64,000 bases of DNA. Source: Oscillospiraceae bacterium (GTDB lineage: Bacteria > Bacillota > Clostridia > Oscillospirales > Oscillospiraceae). Of this stretch, positions 33,212 to 42,177 are shown in pieces. The DNA lies in the NCBI GenBank assembly GCA_017519975.1, contig JAFWRM010000040.1, positions 1 through 64,000 on the forward strand, given 5' to 3'. Each line of letters begins with the position of its first letter. The stretch's first letter is position 1. The notes below the pieces were generated by a model. That model did no database searches and was not told the origin of the DNA. It saw nothing but the letters and a program-made list of their open reading frames with translations. Made by a program: the position numbers and the translations under genes.

Positions 33212-34441
33212 TCACACTACCTGGAACAGATAGAATTTCAGGTACTCCGTTTCCGGAACGTTCCACAGCACCGGATGGTCCGGAGCCTGCTGTCTGGCTT
33301 CGATCTGCCGAAGGGAAACGGCGGCGTCCCGGGCCGCGGAAGCCAGCATGCGGCGGAACATCTCGTCCGTCATGAAGTGGGAACAGCTGCAGGTGGCCAG
33401 ATACCCTCCCCTGGGCAGCAGCTTCATCGCCCTGCGGTTGATCTCCTTATACCCCCGGGCGGCGGCCTCCGCCGTGTCGCGGGACTTGGTGAAGGCCGGC
33501 GGATCCAGGATGACATAGTCATACTCCCGGCATTTTTCCTCCGTCAGGCGGGTGAGCAACTCAAAAACATCCCCGCACACGAATTCCATCCGGTCCGTCA
33601 GCCCGTTCCGCTCGGCGTTGGCCCTGGCCATTTCCACCGCCTGGGCGGAGATATCCACACAGGTCACCCGTTCGGCTCCGGCCTGCGCGGCGTTCAGTCC
33701 GAAGGAGCCGGTATGGGTAAAGCAGTCCAGCACGCGCTTTCCGGCCGCGATGCGCGCTGCGGCTCTTCGATTATATTTCTGATCCAGAAAAAAGCCCGTT
33801 TTCTGCCCCTCTGCCACGTCCACCAGATACCGCACGCCGTTTTCAACGATCTCCGTTACGGCCGACTCCGGGAGCGGTCTGTCCTCCAGCGGGTACCATC
33901 CCTTTTTCTGTTCCAGCCCCTCTTTTTCGCGCAGCGGCAGATCGTTGCGCTCATACAGGCCGGACACCGTCTGTCCGCCCGCCTCCAGGACGGACACCAG
34001 CTCCCGGAACAACACGCCGCGGATCCGCTCCATCCCCAGGCAGGCCGTCTGTACGGAGAGCAGCGGGCCGTATCGGTCCACCGTAAGGCCGGGCATCCCG
34101 TCGGCCTCCCCGTGGACGAGACGGCAGCAGTCAAAATCCGCCCCGGGCATCACCGTGCGCCGGTAGCCGACGGCGTACTCGATCCGTCTCCTCCAGAAGG
34201 CCGCGTCGAATCCGTCGTTGGCGTTCCGGGAGATCAGGCGCACGGCGATCCTGGACCGGCTGTTGTAAAAACCCGTGCCCATGTAGGCGTTTCCGGCAAA
34301 AACGTCCGTCAGCTCTCCGTCGGCAAGGGCGCCCTCCGTCCCCCGGATCTCCTCACCGTAGATCCACGGGTGCCCGTTTTTCACGCTCCGCTCCGCTCTG
34401 GCGGAAAGGAAGACTTTTGGATATGCTCGCTCCTGTTTCAT
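33212..34441 (-). CDS. rlmI: RlmI-like class I rRNA (cytosine-5) methyltransferase
   Basis: 409 residues. An N-terminal PUA-type RNA-binding part (KVFLSARAERSVKNGHPWIY) is followed by the Rossmann methyltransferase: EGQKTGFFLDQKYNRRAAAR, VLDCFTHTGSFGLNAAQAGA (motif I), CVDISAQAVEMARANAERNG, DYVILDPPAFTKSRDTAEAA (motif IV) and LATCSCSHFMTDEMF with the catalytic Cys region. This is the YccW/RlmI family, methylating 23S rRNA. Length is usual (about 390-410). Monocistronic on the minus strand. Confidence 0.88.
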   Translation of the reverse strand: MKQERAYPKVFLSARAERSVKNGHPWIYGEEIRGTEGALADGELTDVFAGNAYMGTGFYNSRSRIAVRLISRNANDGFDAAFWRRRIEYAVGYRRTVMPGADFDCCRLVHGEADGMPGLTVDRYGPLLSVQTACLGMERIRGVLFRELVSVLEAGGQTVSGLYERNDLPLREKEGLEQKKGWYPLEDRPLPESAVTEIVENGVRYLVDVAEGQKTGFFLDQKYNRRAAARIAAGKRVLDCFTHTGSFGLNAAQAGAERVTCVDISAQAVEMARANAERNGLTDRMEFVCGDVFELLTRLTEEKCREYDYVILDPPAFTKSRDTAEAAARGYKEINRRAMKLLPRGGYLATCSCSHFMTDEMFRRMLASAARDAAVSLRQIEARQQAPDHPVLWNVPETEYLKFYLFQVV

Positions 34442-34604
34442 GACGCATCCTCCGTATGTTTCTGTGACGGATCATATCACATACGCCGCTTCGCCACAAC
34501 CGCCCCGGCCGGGCCGGGATAAAACCTGTGGTTTTTTTCCTCCACCTGTGCTATGATACCTCCCGTGCGCTGTCCGCGCGACCCCACAGAAAAGAGGGAC
34601 CCCT

Positions 34605-35699
34605 GTGAAAATACTCGTGATCAATCCCGGCTCCACCTCCACCAAGGTGAGTCTGTTTGAAGACAGAACGCTGCTGTTTGAGGAAAGTCCGTTCCACGAT
34701 GCGCCGGAGCTGCTGGCCTTTCCCACGGTAAACGACCAGATCCCCTTCCGGGAGAAGGTGATCCTTGACATGCTGGAACGGAGAGGCGTTGATCCCTCCT
34801 CCATCGACGTTTTCGTCGGTCGGGGCGGCAGCGCGTACCCGCAGCCGGCCGGCGTCACCGTGGTCGACGAAAGGCTGTATCGGGATACGGAGGCCGCCGT
34901 GGGCGGAAGCGAACATCCCGCCAAGCTGGGCGTGATGCTGGCCTACCGTCTGGGTACCCGATATGGCAAGCCCATGTACACCGCCGACCCCACGAATGTG
35001 GACGAATACTGCGATCTGGCACGGATCACCGGCATCAGCGGCGTATACAGAAACGCGCAGTCCCATGTGCTCAACCAGAAGGCCGTCGCCAGAGCCCACG
35101 CCGCGTCCCTCGGGCGACGGTATGAGGACTGCCGCTTCATCGTATGCCACATCGACGGAGGCGTCACCGTCAGCGCCCACGATCACGGCCGGATGGTGGA
35201 CGGAAACGTCGGCGCCGGCGGCGATGGCTCTTTCACCCCGACCCGTCTCGGCAGCGTGCCCGTGCTCGTTCTTCTGGACTATCTGGAGACCCATTCCGCC
35301 CAGGATGTGCGCCGGATGTGTTCCCGCTCCGGCGGTTTCGTCAGCCACTTCGGCACCTCGGATTCCGACCGGATCCACGCCATGGCGGAGCAGGGCGACC
35401 GGAAGGCAAGGCTCGTATGGGACGCCATGATCTACAACGTATGCAAGCAGATCGGCGCAATGAGCGCCGTACTGAGCGGGCAGGTGGACGGCATCCTTCT
35501 CACCGGAGGTCTGATGCGCTTTGACGATATCGCCGAGACCGTACGCGAACGCTGCGGCTGGATCGCCCCCGTCACCGTCTATCCCGGGGAGCTGGAGCAG
35601 GAAGCGCTGGCCGACGCGGTACTGCGGGTCCTGTCCGGCGAGGAGACCGCCCACGTCTACACCGGCCGCCCGGTCTGGACGGGATTCGACTGGGACTGA
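34605..35699 (+). CDS. buk: Butyrate kinase
   Basis: 364 residues; AAGAGGGACC precedes the GTG/ATG region start at 34605. Acetokinase-superfamily motifs: VINPGSTSTKVSLFEDRTLL at the N-terminus, GRGGSAYPQPAGVTVVDE, CHIDGGVTVSAHDHGRMVDG, GAGGDGSFTPTRLGSVP, and LSGQVDGILLTGGLMRFDD. Butyrate kinases are about 355-365 residues and lack the acetate-kinase insertions, as here. It interconverts butyryl phosphate and butyrate with ATP formation. No phosphotransbutyrylase gene lies beside it, which is unusual since ptb and buk are normally paired, so it may act on other branched or short acids. Confidence 0.9.
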   Translation: MKILVINPGSTSTKVSLFEDRTLLFEESPFHDAPELLAFPTVNDQIPFREKVILDMLERRGVDPSSIDVFVGRGGSAYPQPAGVTVVDERLYRDTEAAVGGSEHPAKLGVMLAYRLGTRYGKPMYTADPTNVDEYCDLARITGISGVYRNAQSHVLNQKAVARAHAASLGRRYEDCRFIVCHIDGGVTVSAHDHGRMVDGNVGAGGDGSFTPTRLGSVPVLVLLDYLETHSAQDVRRMCSRSGGFVSHFGTSDSDRIHAMAEQGDRKARLVWDAMIYNVCKQIGAMSAVLSGQVDGILLTGGLMRFDDIAETVRERCGWIAPVTVYPGELEQEALADAVLRVLSGEETAHVYTGRPVWTGFDWD

Positions 35700-35711
35700 C
35701 GTGTGTTTTTC

Positions 35712-35740
35712 TTGCCATCAAACAGCATATCCTGTATACT
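35712..35740 (+). promoter_or_regulatory. Promoter of the F420-ligase-like gene
   Basis: TTGCCA (35712-35717), 17 nt, TATACT (35735-35740), 55 nt before the ATG at 35796. Confidence 0.65.
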
Positions 35741-35795
35741 GACGGGGTAGATTTCTTTATCCCGCAACACGCTGAACGAAAAGGAGCCTGAATAT

Positions 35796-36989
35796 ATGAG
35801 AACCATTGGAACCGTCGTGCGCGGCGTCCGCGCGCCCATCATCCGCCAGGGGGACGATATCGCCAGAGTGACGGCCGACGCCGTGATGGAGGCCTGGAAG
35901 GAAGCCGGCATCACCCCCTGTGACCGCGACGTCGTAGCCGTGACGGAATCCGTCGTAGCCCGTGCGCAGGGCAACTACGCCACCGTCGGGCAGATCGCCG
36001 AGGACGTCCGCGCCAAGACCGGCGGCGGGACCGTCGGCGTATGCTTCCCCATCCTCAGCCGCAACCGCTTCTCCCTGCTGCTTCGCGGCATCGCGGCGGG
36101 CTGCAGAAAGGTCGTTCTTCTGCTCTCCTACCCCTCAGACGAGGTCGGCAATCCCCTGATCGACTGGGATCGGCTGGACAGAGCCGGCGTCAACCCCTAC
36201 GGCGACGTGCTGACGCTGGAGCGCTTCCGCGAGCTGTTCGGCCGCGTGGAGCATCCCTTTACCGGCGTGGATTACATCGACTTCTATACCGAACTGATGG
36301 CCGGCGAAGGCGCGGAGATCACCGTCGTGTTCTCCAACCGCGTGCAGACGGTGCTCGACTATACCGACACCGTTATCACCTGTGACATCCACACCCGCGC
36401 CCGATCCAAGCGTCTGCTGAAGGAAGCCGGCGCGAAGACCGTACTGGGCCTCGACGATCTGCTGACCGCACCGGTGGACGGCAGCGGCTGGAACGCCGAC
36501 TACGGTCTGCTTGGCTCCAACAAGGCCACGGAGGACACGGTCAAGCTTTTCCCCAGAGGCTGCACCGAGGTGGCGGAGGAGATCAGCGCCATTCTCAGCA
36601 AGGCCTCCGGCAGACAGATCGAGGCCATGGTATACGGGGACGGCGCCTTTAAGGATCCCGTAGGCAAGATCTGGGAGCTTGCGGATCCCGTAGTTTCCCC
36701 GGGCTATACGAAGGGGCTGAGCGGGACCCCGAATGAGCTGAAGCTGAAATACCTGGCGGACAACGACTTCGGCCATCTGACCGGCAGCGACCTGCGCGCC
36801 GCCATCGAAGAGCGCATCCGCGCCAAGACGGGTGAGAGCCTGGTGGGCAACATGGTCTCCGAGGGCACGACGCCGCGCCAGCTGACGGATCTGATCGGCT
36901 CTCTGTGCGATCTGACCTCCGGTTCCGGCGACAAGGGCACTCCCATCGTCTACATCCAGGGCTATTTCGATAATTACACCTCCGAATAA
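35796..36989 (+). CDS. Coenzyme F420-0:L-glutamate ligase-family protein
   Basis: 397 residues, AAAGGAG before ATG 35796. The N-terminal region GTVVRGVRAPIIRQGDDIAR and DVVAVTESVVARAQGNYATV matches the CofE/F420_ligase domain (PF01996). Later, VITCDIHTRARSKRLLKEAG, YGLLGSNKATEDTVKLFPRG, VYGDGAFKDPVGKIWELADP and SGTPNELKLKYL fit the long Clostridial version. No other F420 gene is visible, so it probably adds glutamate or another amino acid to a different acceptor. Folate and corrinoid side chains are possibilities only. The family call is good; the substrate is unknown. Confidence 0.75.
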   Translation: MRTIGTVVRGVRAPIIRQGDDIARVTADAVMEAWKEAGITPCDRDVVAVTESVVARAQGNYATVGQIAEDVRAKTGGGTVGVCFPILSRNRFSLLLRGIAAGCRKVVLLLSYPSDEVGNPLIDWDRLDRAGVNPYGDVLTLERFRELFGRVEHPFTGVDYIDFYTELMAGEGAEITVVFSNRVQTVLDYTDTVITCDIHTRARSKRLLKEAGAKTVLGLDDLLTAPVDGSGWNADYGLLGSNKATEDTVKLFPRGCTEVAEEISAILSKASGRQIEAMVYGDGAFKDPVGKIWELADPVVSPGYTKGLSGTPNELKLKYLADNDFGHLTGSDLRAAIEERIRAKTGESLVGNMVSEGTTPRQLTDLIGSLCDLTSGSGDKGTPIVYIQGYFDNYTSE

Positions 36990-37016
36990 CAGGAATAATT
37001 GAATCCGCATTTAAAT

Positions 37017-37050
37017 AACCGGCCGCGAAGCCTATGCTTCACGGCCGGTT
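37017..37050 (-). terminator. Hairpin between convergent genes
   Basis: AACCGGCCG (37017-37025) with CGGCCGGTT (37042-37050); inner GAAGC/GCTTC extends the stem. The minus-strand side is followed by ATTTAAAT, so it may serve both directions. Confidence 0.65.
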
Positions 37051-37059
37051 GTTCGTCTG

Positions 37060-37539
37060 TCACCAGACCGCCCCTTCAGGTTTCGGGACCGTAAGGATCC
37101 ATTCTTCAATCTGGATCCCCCACTCCCCGCATTTGGCGGAGTAACCCATGTTGTCCAGCGGCCCGGAAACTTCGCCCGTCTCCGAATCGATGCAGTAATA
37201 GAAACGGTCGTAGTTCCCGTCTTTCTTTCCCGGATACTGCTTGACCACGATGTATCTTTCGTCATGCCAGAAAGCGGAGATATACGGCCCTACCACAGTC
37301 TGTCCAGATCCTTTTCCCTTCTCTTCCACAGCTATAAGGCGTATGTCTTCTGCGTTGATCCGCCATATTTCATAATCGCCGGGAAGCGCCTCATAGTGCC
37401 AGTCTCCCTGGCCGGCAAACCCTTCAAGAAGTTTGGAACTCACAGATTTGATCAGCAGAACGGCCAGCAGGATGATAACTGCCATCATCACAACGTACAG
37501 GCCCGCCTTGATCAGTTTTTCACGCGTACGATCGGACAT
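37060..37539 (-). CDS. Single-pass membrane protein, unknown function
   Basis: 159 residues: a basic N-terminus, one transmembrane helix (AGLYVVMMAVIILLAVLLIKS, about 12-32), then about 120 residues outside (DWHYEALPGDYEIWRINAED, IVVKQYPGKKDGNYDRFYYC, GYSAKCGEWGIQIEEWILTV). No domain recognised. It lies 40 nt downstream of larE on the same strand and may be co-transcribed. Confidence 0.65.
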   Translation of the reverse strand: MSDRTREKLIKAGLYVVMMAVIILLAVLLIKSVSSKLLEGFAGQGDWHYEALPGDYEIWRINAEDIRLIAVEEKGKGSGQTVVGPYISAFWHDERYIVVKQYPGKKDGNYDRFYYCIDSETGEVSGPLDNMGYSAKCGEWGIQIEEWILTVPKPEGAVW

Positions 37540-37578
37540 CTCGCCCAGCCTCCTCTTCAGGCAAATAATGGTAAGAAC

Positions 37579-38409
37579 TCATGGTTTTTCCTGCAGCGTC
37601 TCGTTCAGGCTGCCGGTCCGGTAGCCCAGCAGATCCACCGCTGCGTAGGAAAACCCGACGGCGCGGAACGCCTCGTGGATCTTCCGGCGCAGATCTTCGT
37701 CGGCAAACCGGGCAATGTCTCCGGGCGGGACCTCGATCCTGGCGACGTCTCCGTGGACCCGGACGCGGTACTGCGCAAACCCCTGCCGGGCCAGGACCTG
37801 CTCGGCCCTGTCCGCCATCGTCAGCTTTTCCGGCGTGATTTTCTCGCCGTAGGGGATCCTGCTGGCGAGGCAGGCCATGGAGGGCTTCGCCGCCGTGGGC
37901 AGACCCATGCGGGCGGACAGTTCCCGGATCTCGCTTTTTGTCAGGCCGGCCTCCAGCAGCGGGCTTCGAACGCCCAGCTCCGCGATCGCCCTCATGCCCG
38001 GCCGGTAATCTCCGACGTCGTCCGCGTTCGAACCTTCCGCCACGCAGGCAAAGCCCGCTTCCCGGGCTGCCCGGATCACTGCGGTGAAGATCGCCCGCTT
38101 GCACAGATAGCATCGGTCCGGCGGGTTTTCCACCACGCCTGGAACTGTCAGAATGTCCTTCTCCAGCATCATAAGGGGGATGTCCCGCTCCCGGCAGAAA
38201 GCTGCGGCTTCTGTCGTCTCCCGGTCCGGCGTGAAAACGGACCGGACGTTCACCGCCGCCGCCGCGTCTCCCAGCGTTTCCCGGGCGGCGGCGAGCAGGA
38301 AGGTGGAATCCACCCCGCCGGAAAAGGCCACGACCACGCTGCCGCAGTCCCGCAGAATCCTTTTCAGACGGTCATACTTCCCGTTCAGCAGCTGTTCGCT
38401 GTCCGTCAT
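37579..38409 (-). CDS. larE: ATP-dependent sacrificial sulfur transferase LarE
   Basis: 276 residues. PP-loop VVAFSGGVDSTFLLAAARET (about 25-44), CYLCKRAIFTAVIRAAREAG, CVAEGSNADDVGDYRPGMRA, and KPSMACLASRIPYGEKIT, whose Cys corresponds to the residue that donates sulfur in characterised LarE. LarE thiolates the pyridinium biscarboxylate precursor of the nickel-pincer cofactor; LarB and LarC are not encoded nearby, so the partners must be elsewhere or the protein serves another thiolation. Clustered on the minus strand with tcdA. Confidence 0.85.
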   Translation of the reverse strand: MTDSEQLLNGKYDRLKRILRDCGSVVVAFSGGVDSTFLLAAARETLGDAAAAVNVRSVFTPDRETTEAAAFCRERDIPLMMLEKDILTVPGVVENPPDRCYLCKRAIFTAVIRAAREAGFACVAEGSNADDVGDYRPGMRAIAELGVRSPLLEAGLTKSEIRELSARMGLPTAAKPSMACLASRIPYGEKITPEKLTMADRAEQVLARQGFAQYRVRVHGDVARIEVPPGDIARFADEDLRRKIHEAFRAVGFSYAAVDLLGYRTGSLNETLQEKP

Positions 38410-38425
38410 CGCTCTCTCTCCTCTC

Positions 38426-39151
38426 TCAGCGCAGGCCGTCCGTCAGATCGCGGATCACTTCTCCCGCCAGGATCAGCCCCGCCGCGGACGGCGCGAAGGC
38501 TACGCTGCCGGGCGTTCTTCCCTGCTTTCCCGGCCGGTCCTCTTCCGTTTCCTTTCGCCACGGCGTCAGCGGAGGTTCATCGCTCCATACCACCTTCAGC
38601 TTTTCGATGCCGCGCTTTTTCAGTTCCCGCCGCATGACCCGGGCCAGAGGATCCGTGTGCGTCCGGCTGATGTCCGACACCCGGAAGGCGCTCCCGTCCA
38701 ACTTGTTCCCGGCGCCCATGGCACTGATCAATGGGATCCCATATTCCGCGGCCGCCTCCGCCAGCGCCAGCTTGGCGGATACCGTATCCACGGCGTCCAC
38801 CACGTAATCATACTCGGCAAACGGGAAGGTATCCTTATTCTCGGGCAGGAAAAAGCGATTGTACACGCGCACGTCCGCCGCCGGATTGATGTCCAGCATT
38901 CTCTCCCGCATGACTTCCGTCTTGAACCGCCCCACCGTGCTGCGCAGGGCGATGATCTGCCGGTTCAGATTGGACAGACTGACGGTATCGCTGTCCACCA
39001 GGTCGAAGGCGCCTACGCCGCTGCGCACCAGCGCCTCGCAGACGTATCCGCCCACACCGCCGATCCCGAAAACCGCCACGCGGGAGGCCGCCAGCTTTTC
39101 CATCGCCGCTTTGCCCAACAGCATCTCCGTGCGGGAAAACGCCTGATCCAT
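38426..39151 (-). CDS. tcdA: tRNA threonylcarbamoyladenosine dehydratase (TcdA/CsdL-like)
   Basis: 241 residues of the ThiF/E1-like fold: RVAVFGIGGVGGYVCEALVR (ATP-binding Rossmann loop), LVDSDTVSLSNLNRQIIALR (the E1 arginine/Asn site), YDYVVDAVDTVSAKLALAEA, ISAMGAGNKLDGSAFRVSDI, and the TcdA-specific KLKVVWSDEPPLTP. Forms cyclic t6A in ANN-decoding tRNAs. 16 nt separate its stop from larE. Confidence 0.88.
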   Translation of the reverse strand: MDQAFSRTEMLLGKAAMEKLAASRVAVFGIGGVGGYVCEALVRSGVGAFDLVDSDTVSLSNLNRQIIALRSTVGRFKTEVMRERMLDINPAADVRVYNRFFLPENKDTFPFAEYDYVVDAVDTVSAKLALAEAAAEYGIPLISAMGAGNKLDGSAFRVSDISRTHTDPLARVMRRELKKRGIEKLKVVWSDEPPLTPWRKETEEDRPGKQGRTPGSVAFAPSAAGLILAGEVIRDLTDGLR

Positions 39152-39155
39152 CCCG

Positions 39156-39632
39156 TCACCTCCCTCCGGCGGAGGCTTTCTTCATCTCCGCCCATTTTTT
39201 CTCCAGTGTTTCGTATACCAGCCGGTTGGGACGCCCGTTCTGAAAATAGGCGGAGTCGTCCTTCCCGAACATTTTCACCGCGAAGGCCGCCGCCGCCCGG
39301 GACCTGGACTGGCCCGCGTAGCAGTGGATCAGCAAGGTTTCTGCCTCCCGGTTGCGCAGGATGAAGCGGATCATCTCCTCCGCCATCGCTTCGCTGAACG
39401 GCACCGCCCCCGGGACGTCGCTCTCCACGTCGTCGAACCTCAGCGTGAGCGCCTCCCGGCAGTACCGGCTTTCGGTGAACTCGAATCCGAAGCCGTCGGA
39501 CTGCGCGTCCTGAATGGAGATCACGGCGTAGGTATCGTCCCGCTGCACCATATCCCCCATGCCATAGGGCGCGTAATGGTCCATCACGTAATCGAAAGCC
39601 TCGAAAACAGATCTGAGAAGGATCCTTTTCAT
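39156..39632 (-). CDS. Tyrosine/dual-specificity phosphatase-like protein
   Basis: 158 residues. The P-loop of cysteine phosphatases is intact: LLIHCYAGQSRSRAAAAFAV gives HCxxGxSR(S) near residues 100-108. An N-terminal MKRILLRSVFEAFDY and the motif YAVISIQDAQSDGFG recall the predicted protein-tyrosine phosphatases that bacteria and phages carry, often annotated as CpsB-independent PTP-like. Small cytoplasmic enzyme; substrate unknown. Its start region overlaps the 3' end of the decayed gene next to it. Confidence 0.75.
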   Translation of the reverse strand: MKRILLRSVFEAFDYVMDHYAPYGMGDMVQRDDTYAVISIQDAQSDGFGFEFTESRYCREALTLRFDDVESDVPGAVPFSEAMAEEMIRFILRNREAETLLIHCYAGQSRSRAAAAFAVKMFGKDDSAYFQNGRPNRLVYETLEKKWAEMKKASAGGR

Positions 39633-39675
39633 CTGCCTTCTCTCCTCCCTCTCCGGCAGGGAACGCCGTCCCCGC

Positions 39676-40540
39676 TCATCCGCGCTTTTTTCTGCGTCCT
39701 AATGCGACAGCACCGGCCGTTCCGCCGCAGACGATCACCGCCGCGGGCACCGCCCACAGGCGCCGTTTCGACAGCGGTGCCATCCGCCCTCCAGGCGATC
39801 GTTGCCGCCATCGGCCAGGACGTGTCGGGTTCATACACCTTCGTATAGGGCAATGCCACCGTGGGGATCGTTTCCGTTTCCGTTTCTCCGCACAGGACGC
39901 AGCTTCTCCGCTTTTCTCCTTCCTCCGTTTTCGTCGGCTCCTTTACCGTCTCCCAGTCGCCCCATTCATGAAAGTCCGGGATCGGTTCCATCACCGTCGT
40001 TCTGACGTGATCCGGATCCTGACGGCAGACCTGCGTCCAGTGCCCCGGAGTCGTACAGGTCGCTTCCACATATTCCTCCGCCTCATCGTCCCAGTCGTGA
40101 TCCGCAGTGACCCTGCACACGACCGTCAGTCTGTCCGGCAGGCATTCGAGGATATCGCAGGAAACATAGTCCGCCGTCTCCGGATCCAGGAACAGCGCTT
40201 CGGCCGTCTCTGCGAAACGGGATCCCTCCCCGGGCTGGAACGTGACCACCGCCGTATAGGTCTCCCCGGCGATGAACATCCCCATGTACGGAACGGACGC
40301 CCAGGGATCCGTCTCATTGACGTACATGGCCTAGAGGCACGGCTCCTCTCCGACAAGAACGTTTTCCTCCTCCGGCCAGACGTCCGGCGTTTCGGGCACA
40401 TGCCCGCACAGCGGTGGGCTGATGCTGAATCTGACCGTCCCGATGGGTTCAGCGCTGTCCACGGCGGCCGCCGGGGCCCCCGCCAGAACGAGCGTCAGAA
40501 GAATGAGCAGGACGCACAGCGTCCTCTTTCCCAGCGTCAT
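39676..40540 (-). pseudogene. Decayed secreted/anchored protein gene (amber codon and frameshift)
   Basis: The frame starts at ATG 40540 with a signal peptide (MTLGKRTLCVLLILLTLVLA) and is stopped by TAG after 69 codons (GEEPCL then stop). The same frame resumes at once as AMYVNETDPWASVPYMGMFI and runs through a modular extracellular sequence (CTTPGHWTQVCRQDPDHVRT, LCGETETETIPTVAL). Near 39770 the expected C-terminal anchor LWAVPAAVIVCGGTAGAVAL followed by GRRKKRG and TGA 39676-39678 continues only in another frame. Two independent lesions in a coherent protein of about 285 residues point to a gene that is dying. The anchor suggests a cell-surface protein. Confidence 0.75.
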
Positions 40541-41139
40541 GTCGCGTTTTCTCCTGCTCCGGACGGAGCGGCTTCTCCGGCAAGGCTCTCCAGCGCGGCG
40601 GTCAGGGCCCCCGACAGCCGCTCCGCCGGGATCCCCTCGGCCGGCACGTGGATGAATCCAACGCCCTTTTCCGTTCCGCGGTACCGTTCAAGCAGCGTGA
40701 ACAGAACATCATTGCAAACGAACGTCCCCGCTGTGTAGGAGAGCTCGCACGGGACCCCGCGGGCGAGGATCGCGTCCCGCATCCTTTTCACCGGAAGCGA
40801 GACAAAGCATCCGTCCTCAGCACCGGGGATCACCGGTTCTCCCTCCGGCTGCCGGCCGGCGTTATCCGGGATCCTGGCATCCCGCAGATTGATGCCGATC
40901 ACCTCCGGCGTTACACAGGTCCGTCCGCCGGCCTCTCCGACGCACAGGATTACGTCCGCCCCGATCTCGTCCGCGCGTTCCATGACCGCCCGCGCGCCTT
41001 CTCCAAACACGGTGGGGATCCTCAGCCGGATGATCTCGAAGCCTGCGATCCTGTCGGGCAGCCGGGAAACGGCCTCCCATGAACGATTCCGTTCCGCCCC
41101 TCCGAACGGCTCAAAGCCCGTTACCAGGATCCGTTTCAT
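40537..41139 (-). CDS. pcp: Pyroglutamyl-peptidase I
   Basis: 200 residues. C15 family residues: catalytic Glu in VGEAGGRTCVTPEVIGINLR, Cys in SYTAGTFVCNDVLFTLLERY, His in VGFIHVPAEG. Begins MKRILVTGFEPFGGAERNRS, the typical start. Removes N-terminal pyroglutamate from peptides. Its end overlaps the start of the decayed gene 39676-40540. Confidence 0.93.
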   Translation of the reverse strand: MKRILVTGFEPFGGAERNRSWEAVSRLPDRIAGFEIIRLRIPTVFGEGARAVMERADEIGADVILCVGEAGGRTCVTPEVIGINLRDARIPDNAGRQPEGEPVIPGAEDGCFVSLPVKRMRDAILARGVPCELSYTAGTFVCNDVLFTLLERYRGTEKGVGFIHVPAEGIPAERLSGALTAALESLAGEAAPSGAGENAT

Positions 41140-41334
41140 CTTTCCGTTCTCCCTTCCGTGTTTCCCTGCTTCTTAATATATTATACTTGTTATCAGTGTA
41201 GAACGGAACGCCTCATATTTCAAGAACCAAGTTGCCCCGTCCGCGGCTGGACGCCGGGCGGCCTTGTGTTTTCATCTCCGTCATGATATCTTGACATCAC
41301 CGGGGCCGACCCGGAAAAAGAAAAGGGTGATGGC

Positions 41335-41643
41335 ATGAAAAATACGGCCGGGATGATCCGCACGTTCATCGAGCGGGACGCGCGCCGCTATGACGAAATG
41401 AGTGACGCGATCTGGGCTTTTGCCGAATATCGCTTTCAGGAGTACCGATCCTGTGAGCTTCAGAAGGAACATCTCCGTGCGGAAGGCTTCCGCATAACGG
41501 AGCGTCTGGCGGAATGGGGCGACGCGGAGCTGTTCCTCCGGCCGGAACTCATCGAACAGGCAAAGGAAGATCTTATCCGGGCCCGGGGCGGTGAGGAATA
41601 CCGGTGTCTGCTGCCGGAGGACGTCACCCCCGAAGGGCTCTGA
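41335..41643 (+). pseudogene. Internally deleted M20 amidohydrolase (AbgB-like) remnant
   Basis: 102 residues made of two ends of a protein that is normally about 470 residues. Residues 1-58 (GMIRTFIERDARRYDEMSDA, YRFQEYRSCELQKEHLRAEG) match the N-terminus of p-aminobenzoyl-glutamate/indole-acetyl-amino-acid hydrolases. Residues 62-102 (LFLRPELIEQAKEDLIRARG, YRCLLPEDVTP) match their C-terminus. The whole catalytic centre is missing and the join is in frame. It retains AAAAGAAAAGGG upstream. Non-functional as an M20 enzyme. Confidence 0.6.
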
Positions 41644-41670
41644 ACCGCCGCGGGAAGAAACGACATATCC

Positions 41671-42177
41671 ATGGAATACGTTCATCGTTATGCTTCTCCC
41701 CTGGGCGGCGTCACGCTCGCCTCCGACGGGACCGCGCTGACCGGCCTGTGGTTCGACGGTCAGAAATACTTCGCGTCAACGCTGGATCCCCTGCATGAAG
41801 AGAAAAACCTTCCCGTGTTCGATGCGGCCGTCGACTGGCTGAACGCCTACTTCAGCGGATCGAATCCCGGGCCGGTGCCTCCGCTTGCCCCGGCGGGCAC
41901 TCCTTTTCAGCGTGCCGTATGGGAGATCCTGCTTTCCATCCCCTACGGGCAGACCGTGACCTACGGTGCCGTCGCGAATGTCCTTTCCGGGCAGGGCGGG
42001 CGCCGAGGCGCGGCAGCCCGGGCGGTCGGCAGCGCCGTCGGGCGTAACCCCATCTCTCTTTTCATCCCCTGCCATCGCGTCGTCGGAGCGGACGGAGGTC
42101 TGACCGGCTACGCCGGCGGACTGGAGAGGAAACGGGCGCTTCTTCGGCTTGAGCAGTCAGGGATCACAGGACCATAA
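41671..42177 (+). CDS. ogt: Methylated-DNA--protein-cysteine methyltransferase
   Basis: 168 residues. N-terminal ribonuclease-like domain (MEYVHRYASPLGGVTLASDG) and C-terminal DNA-binding/transfer domain: FQRAVWEILLSIPYGQTVTY, RAVGSAVGRNPISLFIPCHR (alkyl-acceptor Cys in PCHRV), VGADGGLTGYAGGLERKR. Repairs O6-alkylguanine by suicidal transfer. Followed by a terminator. Confidence 0.93.
   Translation: MEYVHRYASPLGGVTLASDGTALTGLWFDGQKYFASTLDPLHEEKNLPVFDAAVDWLNAYFSGSNPGPVPPLAPAGTPFQRAVWEILLSIPYGQTVTYGAVANVLSGQGGRRGAAARAVGSAVGRNPISLFIPCHRVVGADGGLTGYAGGLERKRALLRLEQSGITGP

Noticed and set aside
3150..40540. Recoding of TAG as a sense codon
   Set aside because: In-frame TAG occurs in two damaged genes (3150-3437 and 39676-40540), while the transglutaminase gene at 55497 ends properly in TAG just before its terminator. 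Decay explains the first two.
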